Shown: positions 8,933-18,377 of the stretch, piece by piece
Layout: each line of letters opens with the position of its first letter
Position numbering within the stretch: position 1 is the first letter of the stretch
From: Desulfobulbaceae bacterium UBA2273
GTDB lineage: Bacteria; Desulfobacterota; Desulfobulbia; Desulfobulbales; Desulfurivibrionaceae
Assembly (NCBI GenBank): GCA_002347095.1
Contig: DDWZ01000018.1
Coordinates: 82,405 to 146,404 of the forward strand
Length of the DNA stretch: 64,000 nt
Reading direction: 5' to 3'
Notes under the pieces: generated by a model
What the model was told of the DNA's origin: nothing
Database searches by the model: none
The model's input: the letters and a program-made list of their open reading frames with translations, nothing else
Made by a program: the position numbers and the translations under genes

Positions 8933-9553
8933 ATGGAGCACGGCGCAACACCGACGGTTGCAACCATTCCCGGAACACCCGCCATAAGGTTAGTCCCAAC
9001 CATGCTGCAAACTTCTCTTTTCGTGTCCTACCCCGACCTGCCGATCATCAATCTTACCCCCGGCAAGCTGTTGATCACCGACCAGCCTTCCATTGTTTCC
9101 ACCATCCTCGGCTCCTGCGTTTCCCTGTGCCTCCATCACGAAAGATTCCGGGTCGGCGCCATCTGCCACGGCATGTTGCCCCGCCAGACCAAAATACCCA
9201 TGCCCCAATATTTCCCGTATCTGGACACGGTGGTGCCCCATATGCTTGAAACCATGCGCAGCCGATACGGCATCGCCCCCTCGGAGCTGCAGGTAAAACT
9301 GTTCGGCGGGGCAAGCGTTCTCCAGACCAGCTTACCCGGCGCCGACGGCTTTGCCATCGGCCAACAGAACATTGCCGCGGCTCTTGAGGCCCTCGCCAGG
9401 TTCGGCCTTGTCCCGGGCGTGAAAAAAACCGGGGGAACCCAGGGCTACAAGATATTTTTCAATACCTCCACCGGCGAAGTTTTCGTACGGCGCATCGCCC
9501 CCAACCTTGCGAAAGGCTTTGCCCGAATCATGAAAGCACACTTCGCCCATTGA
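8933..9553 (+). CDS. cheD: chemoreceptor glutamine deamidase CheD
   Basis: CheD deamidates selected glutamines of chemoreceptors in the cytoplasm, tuning their signalling. The 206-residue protein contains the catalytic segment ILGSCVSLCL with Cys62 and the ICHGMLP segment with His79; the 17-residue spacing agrees with characterised CheD enzymes. A later G-G-A-S-V-L segment is also typical. ATG 8933 is preferred because GGGAG lies 6 nt upstream; the frame is open further up. The two chemoreceptors at 12.0 and 13.9 kb are the nearest likely substrates. Its mRNA leader is highly structured, so translation is probably controlled. Confidence 0.9.
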   Translation: MEHGATPTVATIPGTPAIRLVPTMLQTSLFVSYPDLPIINLTPGKLLITDQPSIVSTILGSCVSLCLHHERFRVGAICHGMLPRQTKIPMPQYFPYLDTVVPHMLETMRSRYGIAPSELQVKLFGGASVLQTSLPGADGFAIGQQNIAAALEALARFGLVPGVKKTGGTQGYKIFFNTSTGEVFVRRIAPNLAKGFARIMKAHFAH

Positions 9554-9578
9554 CCCCCAACCGTTTCCGGCCCCGTCC

Positions 9579-9971
9579 ATGACCAGCCCGCAGATCCTGA
9601 TCGCAGAAGATGAAAAACATACCCGGCTGGCCCTGCATCTCGTCTTGCGCCAGGCAGGATTCGGCGTGATCCTGACGACCAATGGCCGGGATGCCTACGA
9701 AAAAATCCGGCAGCAGCCAGCCAACCACCCCATCAGCCTGATCATCACCGACTTCAAGATGCCCGAACTGGACGGCCTTGGCCTGATCGACAAACTCCAG
9801 GGGGAAAACATCCGTATCCCGATCATGGTCATTACCGGTTACGGCGACAAGGAACTCCTCCGGCAACTGCGCAAACGCGGCTGCGCCTCTTATATCGACA
9901 AACCTTTCATCCCCGCGGAAGTCCTGAACCGGATCGCCGGTGTTCTGCCACACGCCTTAGCCGTGGCCTGA
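9579..9971 (+). CDS. single-domain response regulator (CheY-like receiver)
   Basis: The 130-residue protein is a stand-alone receiver domain. It has the acidic pair E10-D11, the phospho-acceptor aspartate 58 (IITDFKMPE), the switch threonine in V-I-T-G-Y and the conserved lysine in D-K-P-F. It has no output domain. It follows cheD by 25 nt and may act as a CheY-type output or as a phosphate sink for the local hybrid kinase. The sequence does not tell which. Confidence 0.9.
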   Translation: MTSPQILIAEDEKHTRLALHLVLRQAGFGVILTTNGRDAYEKIRQQPANHPISLIITDFKMPELDGLGLIDKLQGENIRIPIMVITGYGDKELLRQLRKRGCASYIDKPFIPAEVLNRIAGVLPHALAVA

Positions 9972-10164
9972 ATACTTTCCGCGCCTGGACCTCCCGCCAT
10001 GTTCTCCGCCTTCTCCTTCCTGCCCCTCCGCCAGCTCCGGTTCTCGCCCGCGCCTCTCCGAGAAAAGCTATTGACCAGCCTTTGCGAACACACTAAAAGA
10101 AGAAAAGCTCTGCCGCCGCGGCAGGACGAACACAGATCAACCACGCATCCAGCAGGTTTTCCAT

Positions 10165-11847
10165 ATGGTTTCCATAGCTACCATCGGTCCGGAAGGCTCC
10201 AACGCCTGGCAGGCGGCGCGCCAGTATAACCAGGGCGCGACAATCAGGCTTTTCCCGAATCTGCCCACGGTATTCAAGGCCTTTATCGAGCGGAAAACCG
10301 ACCTGGCCCTGGTGCCGGTCTTCAATACCCGCGAAGGGCAGGTCAAGGAATACAGCCGGTTGATCAAAGGGATGGACACTGGATTTTGGCAGGACAACAT
10401 CGTTCTGCCCATTCATCTTTCCCTGGGCAGCCTTTCCGCCACGGAGCCGATCACCATGCTTCTGGGTAAAAGCGGAGTGCTGCGTCAGTGCGAAGACTAC
10501 ATCACCAATACCTACCCCGAGGCAACCCTTACCACGGTGCATGACCTGGATGCGGCGGTGCGGGACATCAAGGAACAGGGGCTTGCCACCCACGGGATCA
10601 TCGAATCCGAGGAGGCGCTTCGCGCTTACGGCCTGGCCATCCGCGCCAGGGAGATCGTGCCCCACAATCGTACCCGCTACGCAGTGCTGGGTCCGAACCC
10701 GGCTCCCCGCACCGGGTACGATGCCACGGTGCTGGTCACCACTCCGATCAAGGATCGGGTCGGTATCCTGGTGGACCTTTTAAACGAGTTCACCAAACGC
10801 AGTATCAACCTGATCGACATGCAGACGGAAACAGATCCCCAGACCCAGAAGCTCCAGTTCTTCATCGAGTTTGAAGGGCATCTTTCCGACGAGCGGGTCC
10901 GCGTGGCCATCGACCGCATCGAGCACCAAGTCATCCAAGAACCCGGCTCCGTGCGGGTGCTGGGCAGCTTTCCCAGGGTGGACATGCGGGTCAAACGCAT
11001 CAAAACCTTCGGTTTCATCGGCAGCGGCGACATGAGCCTCTGGTTTGCCGAGCGCTTGAAGAGCGAGGGCTACGAAACCATGATCACCGGCCGCAGCAGC
11101 ACACTGCGGCCCGCGGAGATGATCCCGCAAGTGGACGTGGTGGTGATCTGCGTACCCATCAGCGCCACCCCCGCGGCGATAACGGAATACGGCCCGCTGC
11201 TGGCGGAAAACCAGGCCCTGATCCTGCTGGCCGGCGAAGCGGAAAACGTGCTGCACACCGCCCTGACCCACACCAAGGAAGGGGTGGAGGTGCTGCTGGT
11301 CCATAACCTGTGGGGACCGCAGGCGGCAACGATGAAGGACAAAAATGCCTCGGTGGTCCGCACCGCACGCAGCGGGGTTTTAAGCAGCGAATTCGAGGCC
11401 TTTCTTTACAAGCACGGGGCCAAGATCTCCCACGATGCTCCGGGCCAGCACGATCTGATGATGGGGGTAAGCCAGAAATTGCCCACCTCCATCTCGGTGG
11501 CCCTGGCCATGGCCCTCAAGGACAACGCCATCCCTCCGGAGGATATCGGCAGCCACGCCACCCTCACCTCGCTCTATTCCATCCTTTCCATGGCCAGAGT
11601 GCACAGCCAGAACCCCCGCACCTATGGAGAGATCATGTCCACCAGCGGCCAAGGGTCCCGCATCGTTCTCAGCTTCGCCAAAAACCTCGAAAAGATCACC
11701 ACAATGGCCGAAGCCGGCGATATCGAAGCGCTTTGCGCGGTGATTGAGGAAAACCGGAGGTATCTGGGCGAAGGGTTTCTCAAGGATCGCATGCAACAAG
11801 CCCTCGCCGTGGACGCCACCCTGGGCCGGGTGCTCAGCCGCGACTGA
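10165..11847 (+). CDS. fused prephenate dehydratase - ACT - prephenate dehydrogenase-like protein
   Basis: The 560-residue protein joins both branches after chorismate. Residues 1-185 resemble prephenate dehydratase, starting with ATIGPEGSNAW and ending with the conserved N-R-T-R-Y motif (TRY at 170-172, like TRF in PheA). Residues 188-265 form an ACT domain for phenylalanine sensing. Residues 283-560 resemble prephenate/arogenate dehydrogenase (TyrA), with nucleotide loop GFIGSGDM, VHNLWGP in place of HPMFGP, and G-Q-H-D-L-M. Key histidine-proline motifs of TyrA are altered, so dehydrogenase activity is likely but not certain. The neighbours are signalling genes, not aromatic biosynthesis genes. 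Confidence 0.85.
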   Translation: MVSIATIGPEGSNAWQAARQYNQGATIRLFPNLPTVFKAFIERKTDLALVPVFNTREGQVKEYSRLIKGMDTGFWQDNIVLPIHLSLGSLSATEPITMLLGKSGVLRQCEDYITNTYPEATLTTVHDLDAAVRDIKEQGLATHGIIESEEALRAYGLAIRAREIVPHNRTRYAVLGPNPAPRTGYDATVLVTTPIKDRVGILVDLLNEFTKRSINLIDMQTETDPQTQKLQFFIEFEGHLSDERVRVAIDRIEHQVIQEPGSVRVLGSFPRVDMRVKRIKTFGFIGSGDMSLWFAERLKSEGYETMITGRSSTLRPAEMIPQVDVVVICVPISATPAAITEYGPLLAENQALILLAGEAENVLHTALTHTKEGVEVLLVHNLWGPQAATMKDKNASVVRTARSGVLSSEFEAFLYKHGAKISHDAPGQHDLMMGVSQKLPTSISVALAMALKDNAIPPEDIGSHATLTSLYSILSMARVHSQNPRTYGEIMSTSGQGSRIVLSFAKNLEKITTMAEAGDIEALCAVIEENRRYLGEGFLKDRMQQALAVDATLGRVLSRD

Positions 11848-11903
11848 TTCCGGCCCATACTGATTCCGGCACATGAAGTGCGACAATTTTTCACAAACAA
11901 CCC

Positions 11904-11931
11904 TTGACGCTCTAGCCATTTTTTCTATATG
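11904..11931 (+). promoter_or_regulatory. candidate sigma-70 promoter of the first chemoreceptor gene
   Basis: TTGACG and TATATG are separated by 16 nt and lie 66 nt before the chemoreceptor start codon. The match is by eye only. Confidence 0.45.
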
Positions 11932-11996
11932 GTGAAGGGTATTCAATCAATTTTCAGGATATTCCTCCTGATTAACCCGCTCTGCGGAGGAGAGAA

Positions 11997-13598
11997 ATGG
12001 CCAAAAAACAGGCAACAATAGGCAAGAAAATCGGCGGCGGCTTCGGGGTGATACTTCTCCTGACCGCCGTAATTATCGGCGTTTACCAATTCGCCCTCAT
12101 CTCCTCCACCTCCACCTTCAGCCAACTCATCAAGGTCGACATGGCCATAGCCGTGCGGACCAATGCCGCCCTGAATCACCTCAACAAATGCCGCCGCTTT
12201 GAAAAGGATTTCCTGCTCACAGGCAACGAAGACAAGGCCAAGGAACAGCGGGACAGTTTCGCCGATCTTGAAGACGAGCTGGACACCATCGAAGCCATGG
12301 CCAAGAAAGAGGGCAATACGAAAAGGATTGCGGAGATCGCAAAAGTTCGCCCGCTCGTGGAGACGTACCAGAAAAACTTCGAGCTCATAGTAACCGCTCC
12401 GGAATATGAACGGATGAGCATCGAACCAAAGCTCCGGGCGGCAGCCAAGTCGGCGGAACCTGTTTTGAACGATTTTTATGAAACCGTTCAAAACGAGACG
12501 AATCAACACACGGTTGAAGCCGAGGAGCAAGCCAAATACCTGGGTCTGCTGGCCCTGGTTTTGGGCATCATCGTCTTGGCCGGCGGCGCTATCCTCGCCT
12601 TTTTCCTTGGCCGGGGAATCTCCTCCACCCTCAAGCAGGTCAGCCAGACTTTGAACGAGGGAGCTGATCAGGTGGCTGCCGCGGCGGGCGAGGTCTCCTC
12701 CTCCAGCCAGACCTTGGCGGAAGGCGCTTCCCAACAGGCGGCGGCGGTGGAAGAAACCTCCGCCTCCCTGGAAGAGGTCGGAGCCATGATCAAGCAAGAT
12801 GCGGACAATGCCCGCCAAGCCGACGAACTGATGAAGGAGGCCAATACGGTAATCTTGAGCGCGGATGAATCCATGAAAAAGCTCACCGTCTCCATGGAGG
12901 AAATCTCCGCTGCCAGCGCCCAAACCCAAAAGATCGTCAAAACCATCGACGAAATCGCCTTCCAGACCAATCTGCTCGCTCTGAATGCGGCGGTTGAAGC
13001 GGCCCGGGCCGGCGAGGCTGGGGCCGGATTCGCGGTGGTGGCCGATGAGGTGCGCAACCTGGCCATGCGGGCGGCGGAGGCGGCCAAAAACACCTCCAAT
13101 CTCATCGAGGGAACAGTGCAGAAGATTACCGCCGGCAATGCCCTGGTCAGCGAGACCAGCGAATCGTTCTATGTTGCCGCCCAATCCACCACCCGCATCG
13201 GCACGATCATCTCCGAGATTGCCGGAGCGGCGAGCCAACAGGCCAACGCCGTAGTCCAGGTCACCAAGGCCATCCACGAAATCGACACCGTTACCCAGGC
13301 AAACGCCGCGGCAGCGGAAGAATCGGCCTCAGCCTCCGAAGAGTTGAGCGCCCAGGCGGAAATGATGAAGGGCTCGGTTGGGCAATTGCTGGAAATGGTG
13401 GGCGGCGGTGAGAGTCCGGCAATCGAGCCGCCGGCACAGAAAAAATTGAAGCGCCCCCCCACTTTGTCACAGTCCGGCGCCAAAAAGATCGCACCTCCGG
13501 CAAGAAAGGCTCTGCCCCCGGCGCCAAAAAGCAGTCCGGCCAAGGGGACAAAACCCGAGGATATCATCCCCATGGGCGACGACTTTGAGGATTTTTGA
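11997..13598 (+). CDS. methyl-accepting chemotaxis protein
   Basis: The 533-residue receptor has a first membrane helix (about 14-35), a periplasmic helical-bundle sensor (36-180) and a second membrane helix (181-204). A long cytoplasmic signalling coiled coil follows, with the invariant tip [20 protein letters not shown] and [16 protein letters not shown]. No HAMP domain is evident between membrane and signalling part. The tail is a Pro/Ala/Lys-rich linker ending in D-D-F-E-D-F; the last five residues (DFEDF) fit the x-aromatic-x-x-aromatic pattern of CheR/CheB-tethering pentapeptides. AGGAG sits upstream of ATG. The ligand is unknown. Confidence 0.94.
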   Translation: MAKKQATIGKKIGGGFGVILLLTAVIIGVYQFALISSTSTFSQLIKVDMAIAVRTNAALNHLNKCRRFEKDFLLTGNEDKAKEQRDSFADLEDELDTIEAMAKKEGNTKRIAEIAKVRPLVETYQKNFELIVTAPEYERMSIEPKLRAAAKSAEPVLNDFYETVQNETNQHTVEAEEQAKYLGLLALVLGIIVLAGGAILAFFLGRGISSTLKQVSQTLNEGADQVAAAAGEVSSSSQTLAEGASQQAAAVEETSASLEEVGAMIKQDADNARQADELMKEANTVILSADESMKKLTVSMEEISAASAQTQKIVKTIDEIAFQTNLLALNAAVEAARAGEAGAGFAVVADEVRNLAMRAAEAAKNTSNLIEGTVQKITAGNALVSETSESFYVAAQSTTRIGTIISEIAGAASQQANAVVQVTKAIHEIDTVTQANAAAAEESASASEELSAQAEMMKGSVGQLLEMVGGGESPAIEPPAQKKLKRPPTLSQSGAKKIAPPARKALPPAPKSSPAKGTKPEDIIPMGDDFEDF

Positions 13599-13624
13599 TT
13601 CTTTAAAAAAAAATTGGAACTTTC

Positions 13625-13640
13625 ACCGTAAGGGAACGGT
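13625..13640 (+). other. small hairpin after the first chemoreceptor gene
   Basis: ACCGT and ACGGT flank a six-base AAGGGA loop. It lies in the 318-nt gap between the two chemoreceptor genes, which otherwise holds a terminator and a possible promoter. Confidence 0.3.
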
Positions 13641-13741
13641 CATACAATTATAAACACTGTGAAAGAGTAGAAATCTCCTCCTTTGGTTTCTTTTTTCACC
13701 TTGTTTCTCCTCCCTCTCCCCTCGCCGCCACAAGCGGCACT

Positions 13742-13785
13742 CAGAGGCCATTTCCATCTTTGCGGAAATGGCCTCTGTTTTTTTT
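13742..13785 (+). terminator. intrinsic terminator after the first chemoreceptor gene
   Basis: A 14-bp stem (13742-13755 with 13764-13777; arms begin CAGAGGCCATTTCC) is closed by an 8-nt loop and followed by eight T residues. Confidence 0.9.
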
Positions 13786-13803
13786 ACCCACATCTTTTTT
13801 CTC

Positions 13804-13833
13804 TTGATAATCCTTCTTACTTCATCCTATCCT
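13804..13833 (+). promoter_or_regulatory. candidate sigma-70 promoter of the haem-binding chemoreceptor gene
   Basis: TTGATA and TATCCT are separated by 18 nt, just downstream of the terminator and 84 nt before the start codon. Weak match, but well placed. Confidence 0.35.
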
Positions 13834-13916
13834 AAGAACTGAAACGCCTGTCACCTGGCCTGTCCGCCCCACAACAAGCAGGGGGAAGTTTCCCCCGGGT
13901 TTTCAAGGAGAACAAG

Positions 13917-15647
13917 ATGGATCTCAAGCAGTGGTCGTTGCGGGGGAAAATAGTCCTGGTGGGGGTCGTGCTGCCCACCCTGCTCATCGTGGGATTGTTC
14001 CGTCTTTACTCCGGAGAATCAAGGGAAAAAACCCTCACTGCTTACGCGGACAAGGCCAGAGCCATCTGTCTGACCGCCGAGTCCACCCGGGACGAGATGG
14101 AAAAGAATTGGCAGATGGGACTGTTCACCGCCGAACGCCTCCGGGAATTGGCCGATGCCGGAGAAAAAGAAAAGGTTCTGGCCATGGTTCCGGTGTTTGC
14201 CGCCTGGAATGCGGCCATGCGCAAGGCGCAGGAAGGCGGCTACACCTTCAAGGTGCCGAAGCATTCCCCCAGAAACCCCAAAAACGAGCCGGACCAGCTT
14301 GAGGCAAAGGCGCTCAAGCTGATGGACGAGCAGAATCTTGACGAATATTACGAGATAGACCCCGCACTCAACGCTGTCCGGTATTTCCGGGCGGTCCGCC
14401 TTTCGGAAACCTGCCTGCTCTGCCACGGCGACCCAAAAACCTCCCAAGCGCTCTGGGGCAACGACAACGGAACCGACCCCACCGGCGGCCCCATGGAAAA
14501 TTGGAAAACAGGCGAGATGCACGGAGCCTTCGAGGTGATCCAGTCCCTGGAGCAGGCGGACAAACAGTTGAGCGCCTCGATCACCAAAGCCACATACCTG
14601 GTGGTGGTCGGCCTCGCCATCATGGCGGTGCTCTTCGCCACCCTGGTGATCCGCATCGTTTCCAATTCGGTGATCAAGCCGGTCACCCGGATCATCGCCG
14701 ACCTGACCCGGGGCGCGGACAACCTGCTTGACGCAGCCAACCAGGTATCTTCAGCCAGCCACGAACTGGCCGACGGCGCCACCCGTCAAGCCGCGAGCCT
14801 TGAGGAGACCTCGGCCTCGCTGGAAGAGATGTCCTCCATGACCAAACAAAACGCCGAGAACGTCAGCCAAACCAGCCTGATGGCGGAAAACGCCAGGAGC
14901 TCGGCCGAGGTCGCCCAGCAGAGCATGGAGAAGATGACCGAGGCCATCGGTAGCATCAAAAAATCCGCCGACCAAACCGCGGTGATCATGAAAACCATTG
15001 ACGAAATCGCCTTCCAGACCAACCTGCTGGCCCTGAATGCGGCCGTTGAGGCAGCGCGGGCCGGCGAGGCGGGCGCGGGCTTCGCCGTGGTGGCGGAAGA
15101 GGTTCGCTCACTGGCCCTGCGCAGCGCGGAAGCCGCCAAAAATACGGCGCAACTCATTGAAAAATCCCAGAAAAACGCGGACAACGGCGTCAAATCCGCC
15201 TCCGAAGTAAAAGAAATCCTGACCAAGATCGTTGACGGGGTCAAGAAGGTCAGCCAACTGGCCAGGGAGATCACCGTGGCCAGCGACGAGCAGGCCTTGG
15301 GCGTCAATCAGATCAACAGCGCCGTTGCCGATGTGGACAAAGTAACCCAGGGCAACGCCGCCATTTCCGAAGAGGCTGCCTCGGCAAGCGAGGAGCTTTC
15401 CGGCCAGGCCAGGGAATTGAGCGAACTGGTCCACTCCCTGGCCGAGATCGTGGGCGCCCGAGAGACCAGCACTCCGCCGCCAAAAAACATCGGCAGAAAA
15501 ACACCGGCACACCTTCAGCAACGTACATCCCTGGCGAGCCCGGCAAAGCCGGTAAAAAAACTTGCCGCTCCTGCGGCCGCACAGCCCAAGACGGCCAAGG
15601 CGCAGGATGTCATCCCCTTTGACGACGATGAGTTTGAAAATTTCTAG
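13917..15647 (+). CDS. methyl-accepting chemotaxis protein with haem-binding (DUF3365/Tll0287-like) sensor
   Basis: The 576-residue receptor has a membrane helix (10-30), a periplasmic sensor of about 190 residues with one CXXCH haem c motif (CLLCH, 166-170), and a second helix (about 225-245). A signalling coiled coil follows with [20 protein letters not shown]. The sensor matches the DUF3365/Tll0287-like fold, a single-haem PAS-like domain. It probably senses redox state, O2 or NO. The C-terminus D-D-D-E-F-E-N-F resembles that of the upstream receptor, and EFENF again fits a CheR-tether pentapeptide. AAGGAG precedes ATG. Bacteriohemerythrin follows 23 nt downstream, supporting an oxygen role. 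Confidence 0.93.
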   Translation: MDLKQWSLRGKIVLVGVVLPTLLIVGLFRLYSGESREKTLTAYADKARAICLTAESTRDEMEKNWQMGLFTAERLRELADAGEKEKVLAMVPVFAAWNAAMRKAQEGGYTFKVPKHSPRNPKNEPDQLEAKALKLMDEQNLDEYYEIDPALNAVRYFRAVRLSETCLLCHGDPKTSQALWGNDNGTDPTGGPMENWKTGEMHGAFEVIQSLEQADKQLSASITKATYLVVVGLAIMAVLFATLVIRIVSNSVIKPVTRIIADLTRGADNLLDAANQVSSASHELADGATRQAASLEETSASLEEMSSMTKQNAENVSQTSLMAENARSSAEVAQQSMEKMTEAIGSIKKSADQTAVIMKTIDEIAFQTNLLALNAAVEAARAGEAGAGFAVVAEEVRSLALRSAEAAKNTAQLIEKSQKNADNGVKSASEVKEILTKIVDGVKKVSQLAREITVASDEQALGVNQINSAVADVDKVTQGNAAISEEAASASEELSGQARELSELVHSLAEIVGARETSTPPPKNIGRKTPAHLQQRTSLASPAKPVKKLAAPAAAQPKTAKAQDVIPFDDDEFENF

Positions 15648-15670
15648 CAATCACACACAGGAGAAAAAGC

Positions 15671-16078
15671 ATGGCCTTATTGACGTGGCAGGACAAGTAT
15701 TCCGTCGGCATCAAGCAAATCGACGACCAGCACAAACAGTTGATCACCATGATCAACGATCTCAACGACGCCATGCTGGCGGGCAAGGGCAAGGACGCCC
15801 TGATGCCGGTGCTGACCAAGCTGGCCAATTACTGCGTGAGCCATTTCGCGGTCGAGGAAAAAATGTTCGACACCCATGGATACCCGGAAACCGCCGACCA
15901 CAAGGATAAGCACAACAAGATGACCGCCAAGGTCAAGGCGCTCATCGGCGAGGTGCAAAGCGGCAAAAGCACGGTCAGCATCGAGGTGATGAACTTCCTC
16001 AAAAACTGGCTGGACAAGCACATCATGGAAACGGACAAAAAATACGGCCCCTACCTGAACAGCAAGGGCGTCAGCTAA
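15671..16078 (+). CDS. bacteriohemerythrin
   Basis: The 135-residue protein is a single-domain hemerythrin that binds O2 at a non-haem di-iron site in the cytoplasm. All seven canonical ligands are visible: His21, His58, Glu62, His77, His81, His117 and Asp122. It begins with a strong AGGAG and sits 23 nt after the haem chemoreceptor, so the two are probably co-transcribed. In related organisms such proteins store or deliver O2, or take part in aerotaxis. That role is inferred from context here. Confidence 0.95.
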   Translation: MALLTWQDKYSVGIKQIDDQHKQLITMINDLNDAMLAGKGKDALMPVLTKLANYCVSHFAVEEKMFDTHGYPETADHKDKHNKMTAKVKALIGEVQSGKSTVSIEVMNFLKNWLDKHIMETDKKYGPYLNSKGVS

Positions 16079-16167
16079 GAGCGTTCCCCTCCCCGGGCCG
16101 GGGGGAGCAGCCAGTTTCGCTCCCCCGGCCTCTCCCCGCCATCTTTCCAGCCATCCCAGGGTTCTCC

Positions 16168-16365
16168 ATGATCTGCCGGGTAAACATCGACACTTATCGC
16201 TGCAACAGTTGCGAAACCTGCGTGGTCATCTGCCCCGAGGTCTTCCGCATGAACCCGGCGCTGGAAAAAGCAGAACCCGTCTCCGACACCGCGCCGTGCA
16301 GCGAAGCGCTGGAACGGGCCGTTGCCATGTGTCCGGAAAAATGCATTGAGCTTGAACGGGTATGA
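16168..16365 (+). CDS. small ferredoxin, probable single [4Fe-4S] cluster
   Basis: The 65-residue protein has C-N-S-C-E-T-C followed by I-C-P near the N-terminus and M-C-P near the C-terminus. This is the layout of Desulfovibrio-type ferredoxins with one [4Fe-4S] cluster (three Cys from the first motif, one from the last CP). It is a low-potential electron carrier in the cytoplasm. It lies 89 nt after bacteriohemerythrin on the same strand. Its redox partner is not evident. Confidence 0.9.
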   Translation: MICRVNIDTYRCNSCETCVVICPEVFRMNPALEKAEPVSDTAPCSEALERAVAMCPEKCIELERV

Positions 16366-16419
16366 TCCCGCCTCCACCTTGCCTCGCACCCGTCAGGCAT
16401 TCCCACAGTCTCCAGACAC

Positions 16420-16449
16420 AAAAGGCCACCCGGTTCCGGATGACCTTTT
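16420..16449. terminator. probable bidirectional terminator between ferredoxin and hsp20
   Basis: AAAAGG and CCTTTT bracket an imperfect G+C-rich stem between two convergent genes, giving T-runs on both strands. Confidence 0.65.
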
Positions 16450-16478
16450 CTCCCTAAGCAAGTAATGCCTGGCTCGGA

Positions 16479-16880
16479 TCAGATGCCCTGCACCTCAATC
16501 CTGCGGGGCTTGGCGGGCGCGATTTTGGGCAACACCAGGGTCAGCACCCCATCGGCCATGGTGGCTTGGATCTTTTCCTGATCAATGGTTTCGGCCACCG
16601 TGAACTTGCGCAGGTAACTCCCGGGCTCAAATTCGCGCAACAGAACAGTTTCCCCTCCGTGCTCTTGCGGGGCCACGGTGCCGCGAATGGTCAGGGTTTC
16701 ATTCTCCAACTCGATTTCAACCCCATCCTTGGCAACCCCCGGCATCTCCGCGAGCACATTGACCGCCTCGGCGGTTTCAAAGATATCCACCGCGGGCACA
16801 TACTGCTTTTCCGGCTTGGTGGGCTCCCCTGCCTGCTGCACTTCCTGTTTCTGCTGGACCTGCATTTCTTTTTCCGTCAT
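16479..16880 (-). CDS. Hsp20 family small heat-shock protein
   Basis: The 133-residue protein is an alpha-crystallin domain ATP-independent chaperone. It shows the typical V-L-A-E-M-P-G-V strand, L-T-I-R-G-T and the late G-V-L-T-L-V-L-P-K motif. The N-terminal arm is glutamine and lysine rich. It lies 47 nt downstream of a second Hsp20 gene on the same strand, so the pair is probably one heat-inducible operon. Confidence 0.93.
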   Translation of the reverse strand: MTEKEMQVQQKQEVQQAGEPTKPEKQYVPAVDIFETAEAVNVLAEMPGVAKDGVEIELENETLTIRGTVAPQEHGGETVLLREFEPGSYLRKFTVAETIDQEKIQATMADGVLTLVLPKIAPAKPRRIEVQGI

Positions 16881-16927
16881 GGGTGCACTCCTTCAAAAAA
16901 GCATGAACACACTGCGGCAAAACTGAC

Positions 16928-17380
16928 TCAGCCGACATTCACCTTGATCTGTCGCGGCTTTACCGCTTCCGCCTTGGGCAGGGTGATGGTGACGATCCCG
17001 TTCGCGGCCTGTGCCCCGATCCTCTCAACCTGAACCTTGGCCGGCAGGGTGATGGCCCGGCTGAACCTGCCGCACTCAAGCTCCCGGCGGTGATAGGAAT
17101 ATTTTTCCTCGGCCGTGCAGGTTTTCCGTTCGCCCCGGATGGTCAGGGTGTCGCCCTCAATGGAGATCTCCACCTCGCTGGCAGGCACCCCGGGAATCTC
17201 GGCCCGCACATAGAGGTTGCCGCTGTCTTCGGAAATGTTCAGGGCCGGAAAAACCGTGCCCCGTCCGCCAGCTTCCTGCCCGGCCCCCTGAAAAAGCGCG
17301 TCCAGCTCGCGGCGCATCCTTTCAAAATCGGCCCAGGGATTTCTGAACAATTTCTGATCGGCAAATCGTACTATCGCCAT
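16928..17380 (-). CDS. Hsp20 family small heat-shock protein
   Basis: The 150-residue protein is the upstream member of the Hsp20 pair. It has V-R-A-E-I-P-G-V, L-T-I-R-G-E-R-K, the F-S-R-A-I-T-L-P strand and G-I-V-T-I-T-L-P-K-A. ATG 17380 is chosen because AAGGAGG lies 5 nt upstream; a GTG two codons earlier overlaps that site. Paired Hsp20s often form mixed oligomers, but this is not shown by the sequence. Confidence 0.93.
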   Translation of the reverse strand: MAIVRFADQKLFRNPWADFERMRRELDALFQGAGQEAGGRGTVFPALNISEDSGNLYVRAEIPGVPASEVEISIEGDTLTIRGERKTCTAEEKYSYHRRELECGRFSRAITLPAKVQVERIGAQAANGIVTITLPKAEAVKPRQIKVNVG

Positions 17381-17729
17381 ACGCACCTCCTTTGATAATT
17401 ATGTGTAACAACCCGATTTAACAGAGTTTATCAGCTTTACACACACAATAAGAATTGTTGTTTGCTTGTCAAGACCGGACAATATTTTTCAAGAAAGCCT
17501 TACAAAGCCACGCCCGCTCAATCATCATACCACAGAGGAAATCATCCTTGCGAAGTGGCGATGATAACGCTACCATCCGCGACAAAAATCGGGTATAGTT
17601 GCGACCCGGATTCTACTTGCCGGAACCGGCGCCGTTAATACTGCTGGCGTTCCGGCAAACCCCCACCCCATTGCGGCCCCCTGCCGTCTGTTGCGGGCAT
17701 ACATTCATCGAAACACAGGAGAAACACAC
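17381..17729. other. 349-nt divergent intergenic region between hsp20 pair and adk
   Basis: The hsp20-proximal part is AT-rich and holds a likely promoter and the inverted half-sites TGTGTAA and TTACACA. The adk-proximal half shows no gene or clear signal apart from AGGAG about 8 nt before the adk start. Confidence 0.5.
17445..17472 (-). promoter_or_regulatory. candidate promoter of the hsp20 pair
   Basis: On the minus strand TTGACA (17472-17467) and TATTGT (17450-17445) are separated by 16 nt, 65 nt upstream of the start codon. The -35 match is perfect. No obvious heat-shock-specific element was recognised. Confidence 0.5.
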
Positions 17730-18377
17730 ATGAAACTCATTCTTTTGGGCGCACCCGGCGCCGGAAAAGGCACGGTGGCAAAGCTGCTCACCGCCATCGA
17801 CGGTTCGGTCCAGATTTCCACCGGCGACATTCTGCGCGGCGCGGTCCAGGCCGGCACCGATCTCGGCAAGGAAGCGGAAGGCTACATGAAACGGGGCGAC
17901 CTGGTTCCTGACTCATTGATCATGGGCATCATGGAAAAGCGCCTGCAAGAACCCGATTGCGCCAAGGGCTTTTTGCTGGACGGCTTTCCGCGCACCATCC
18001 CCCAGGCCGAAGCCCTGACCGCCCTGCTGAAAAAACTCAATATCACCCTGGACATGGTCGCTTCCATCGACGTGCCCCGGGACGTGATCTTCGACCGGCT
18101 CTGCACGAGAAGAACCTGCACCAATCCCTCCTGCCAGGCGATCTACAACATCAAGAGCAACCCGACCAAGGTGGAAGGCATCTGCGACAAATGCGGCAGC
18201 CCGGCGATCCAGCGCGAGGACGAAACCCAGGAAGCCATCGCCCACCGTCTGGATACCTACAACGAGAAAACCGCTCCCCTGGCCGGTTTCTATGAAAAGG
18301 CCGGATTGCTGAAATCCATCGTCGGCACCTCCAGCGACGTGGTGGTTGACGCCATCAAGAAACAGCTTGGCCTCTAA
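17730..18377 (+). CDS. adk: adenylate kinase with zinc-binding LID
   Basis: Adenylate kinase equilibrates ATP, ADP and AMP in the cytoplasm. The 215-residue protein starts [15 protein letters not shown] (P-loop), has the AMP-binding S-T-G-D-I-L-R and D-G-F-P-R-T motifs, and a long LID. The LID carries four cysteines (T-C-T-N-P-S-C and C-D-K-C), the structural zinc site common outside enterobacteria. ATG 17730 follows AGGAG; an upstream in-frame start at 17691 adds a non-homologous leader. The 3' end overlaps trmFO by 32 nt. Confidence 0.97.
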   Translation: MKLILLGAPGAGKGTVAKLLTAIDGSVQISTGDILRGAVQAGTDLGKEAEGYMKRGDLVPDSLIMGIMEKRLQEPDCAKGFLLDGFPRTIPQAEALTALLKKLNITLDMVASIDVPRDVIFDRLCTRRTCTNPSCQAIYNIKSNPTKVEGICDKCGSPAIQREDETQEAIAHRLDTYNEKTAPLAGFYEKAGLLKSIVGTSSDVVVDAIKKQLGL

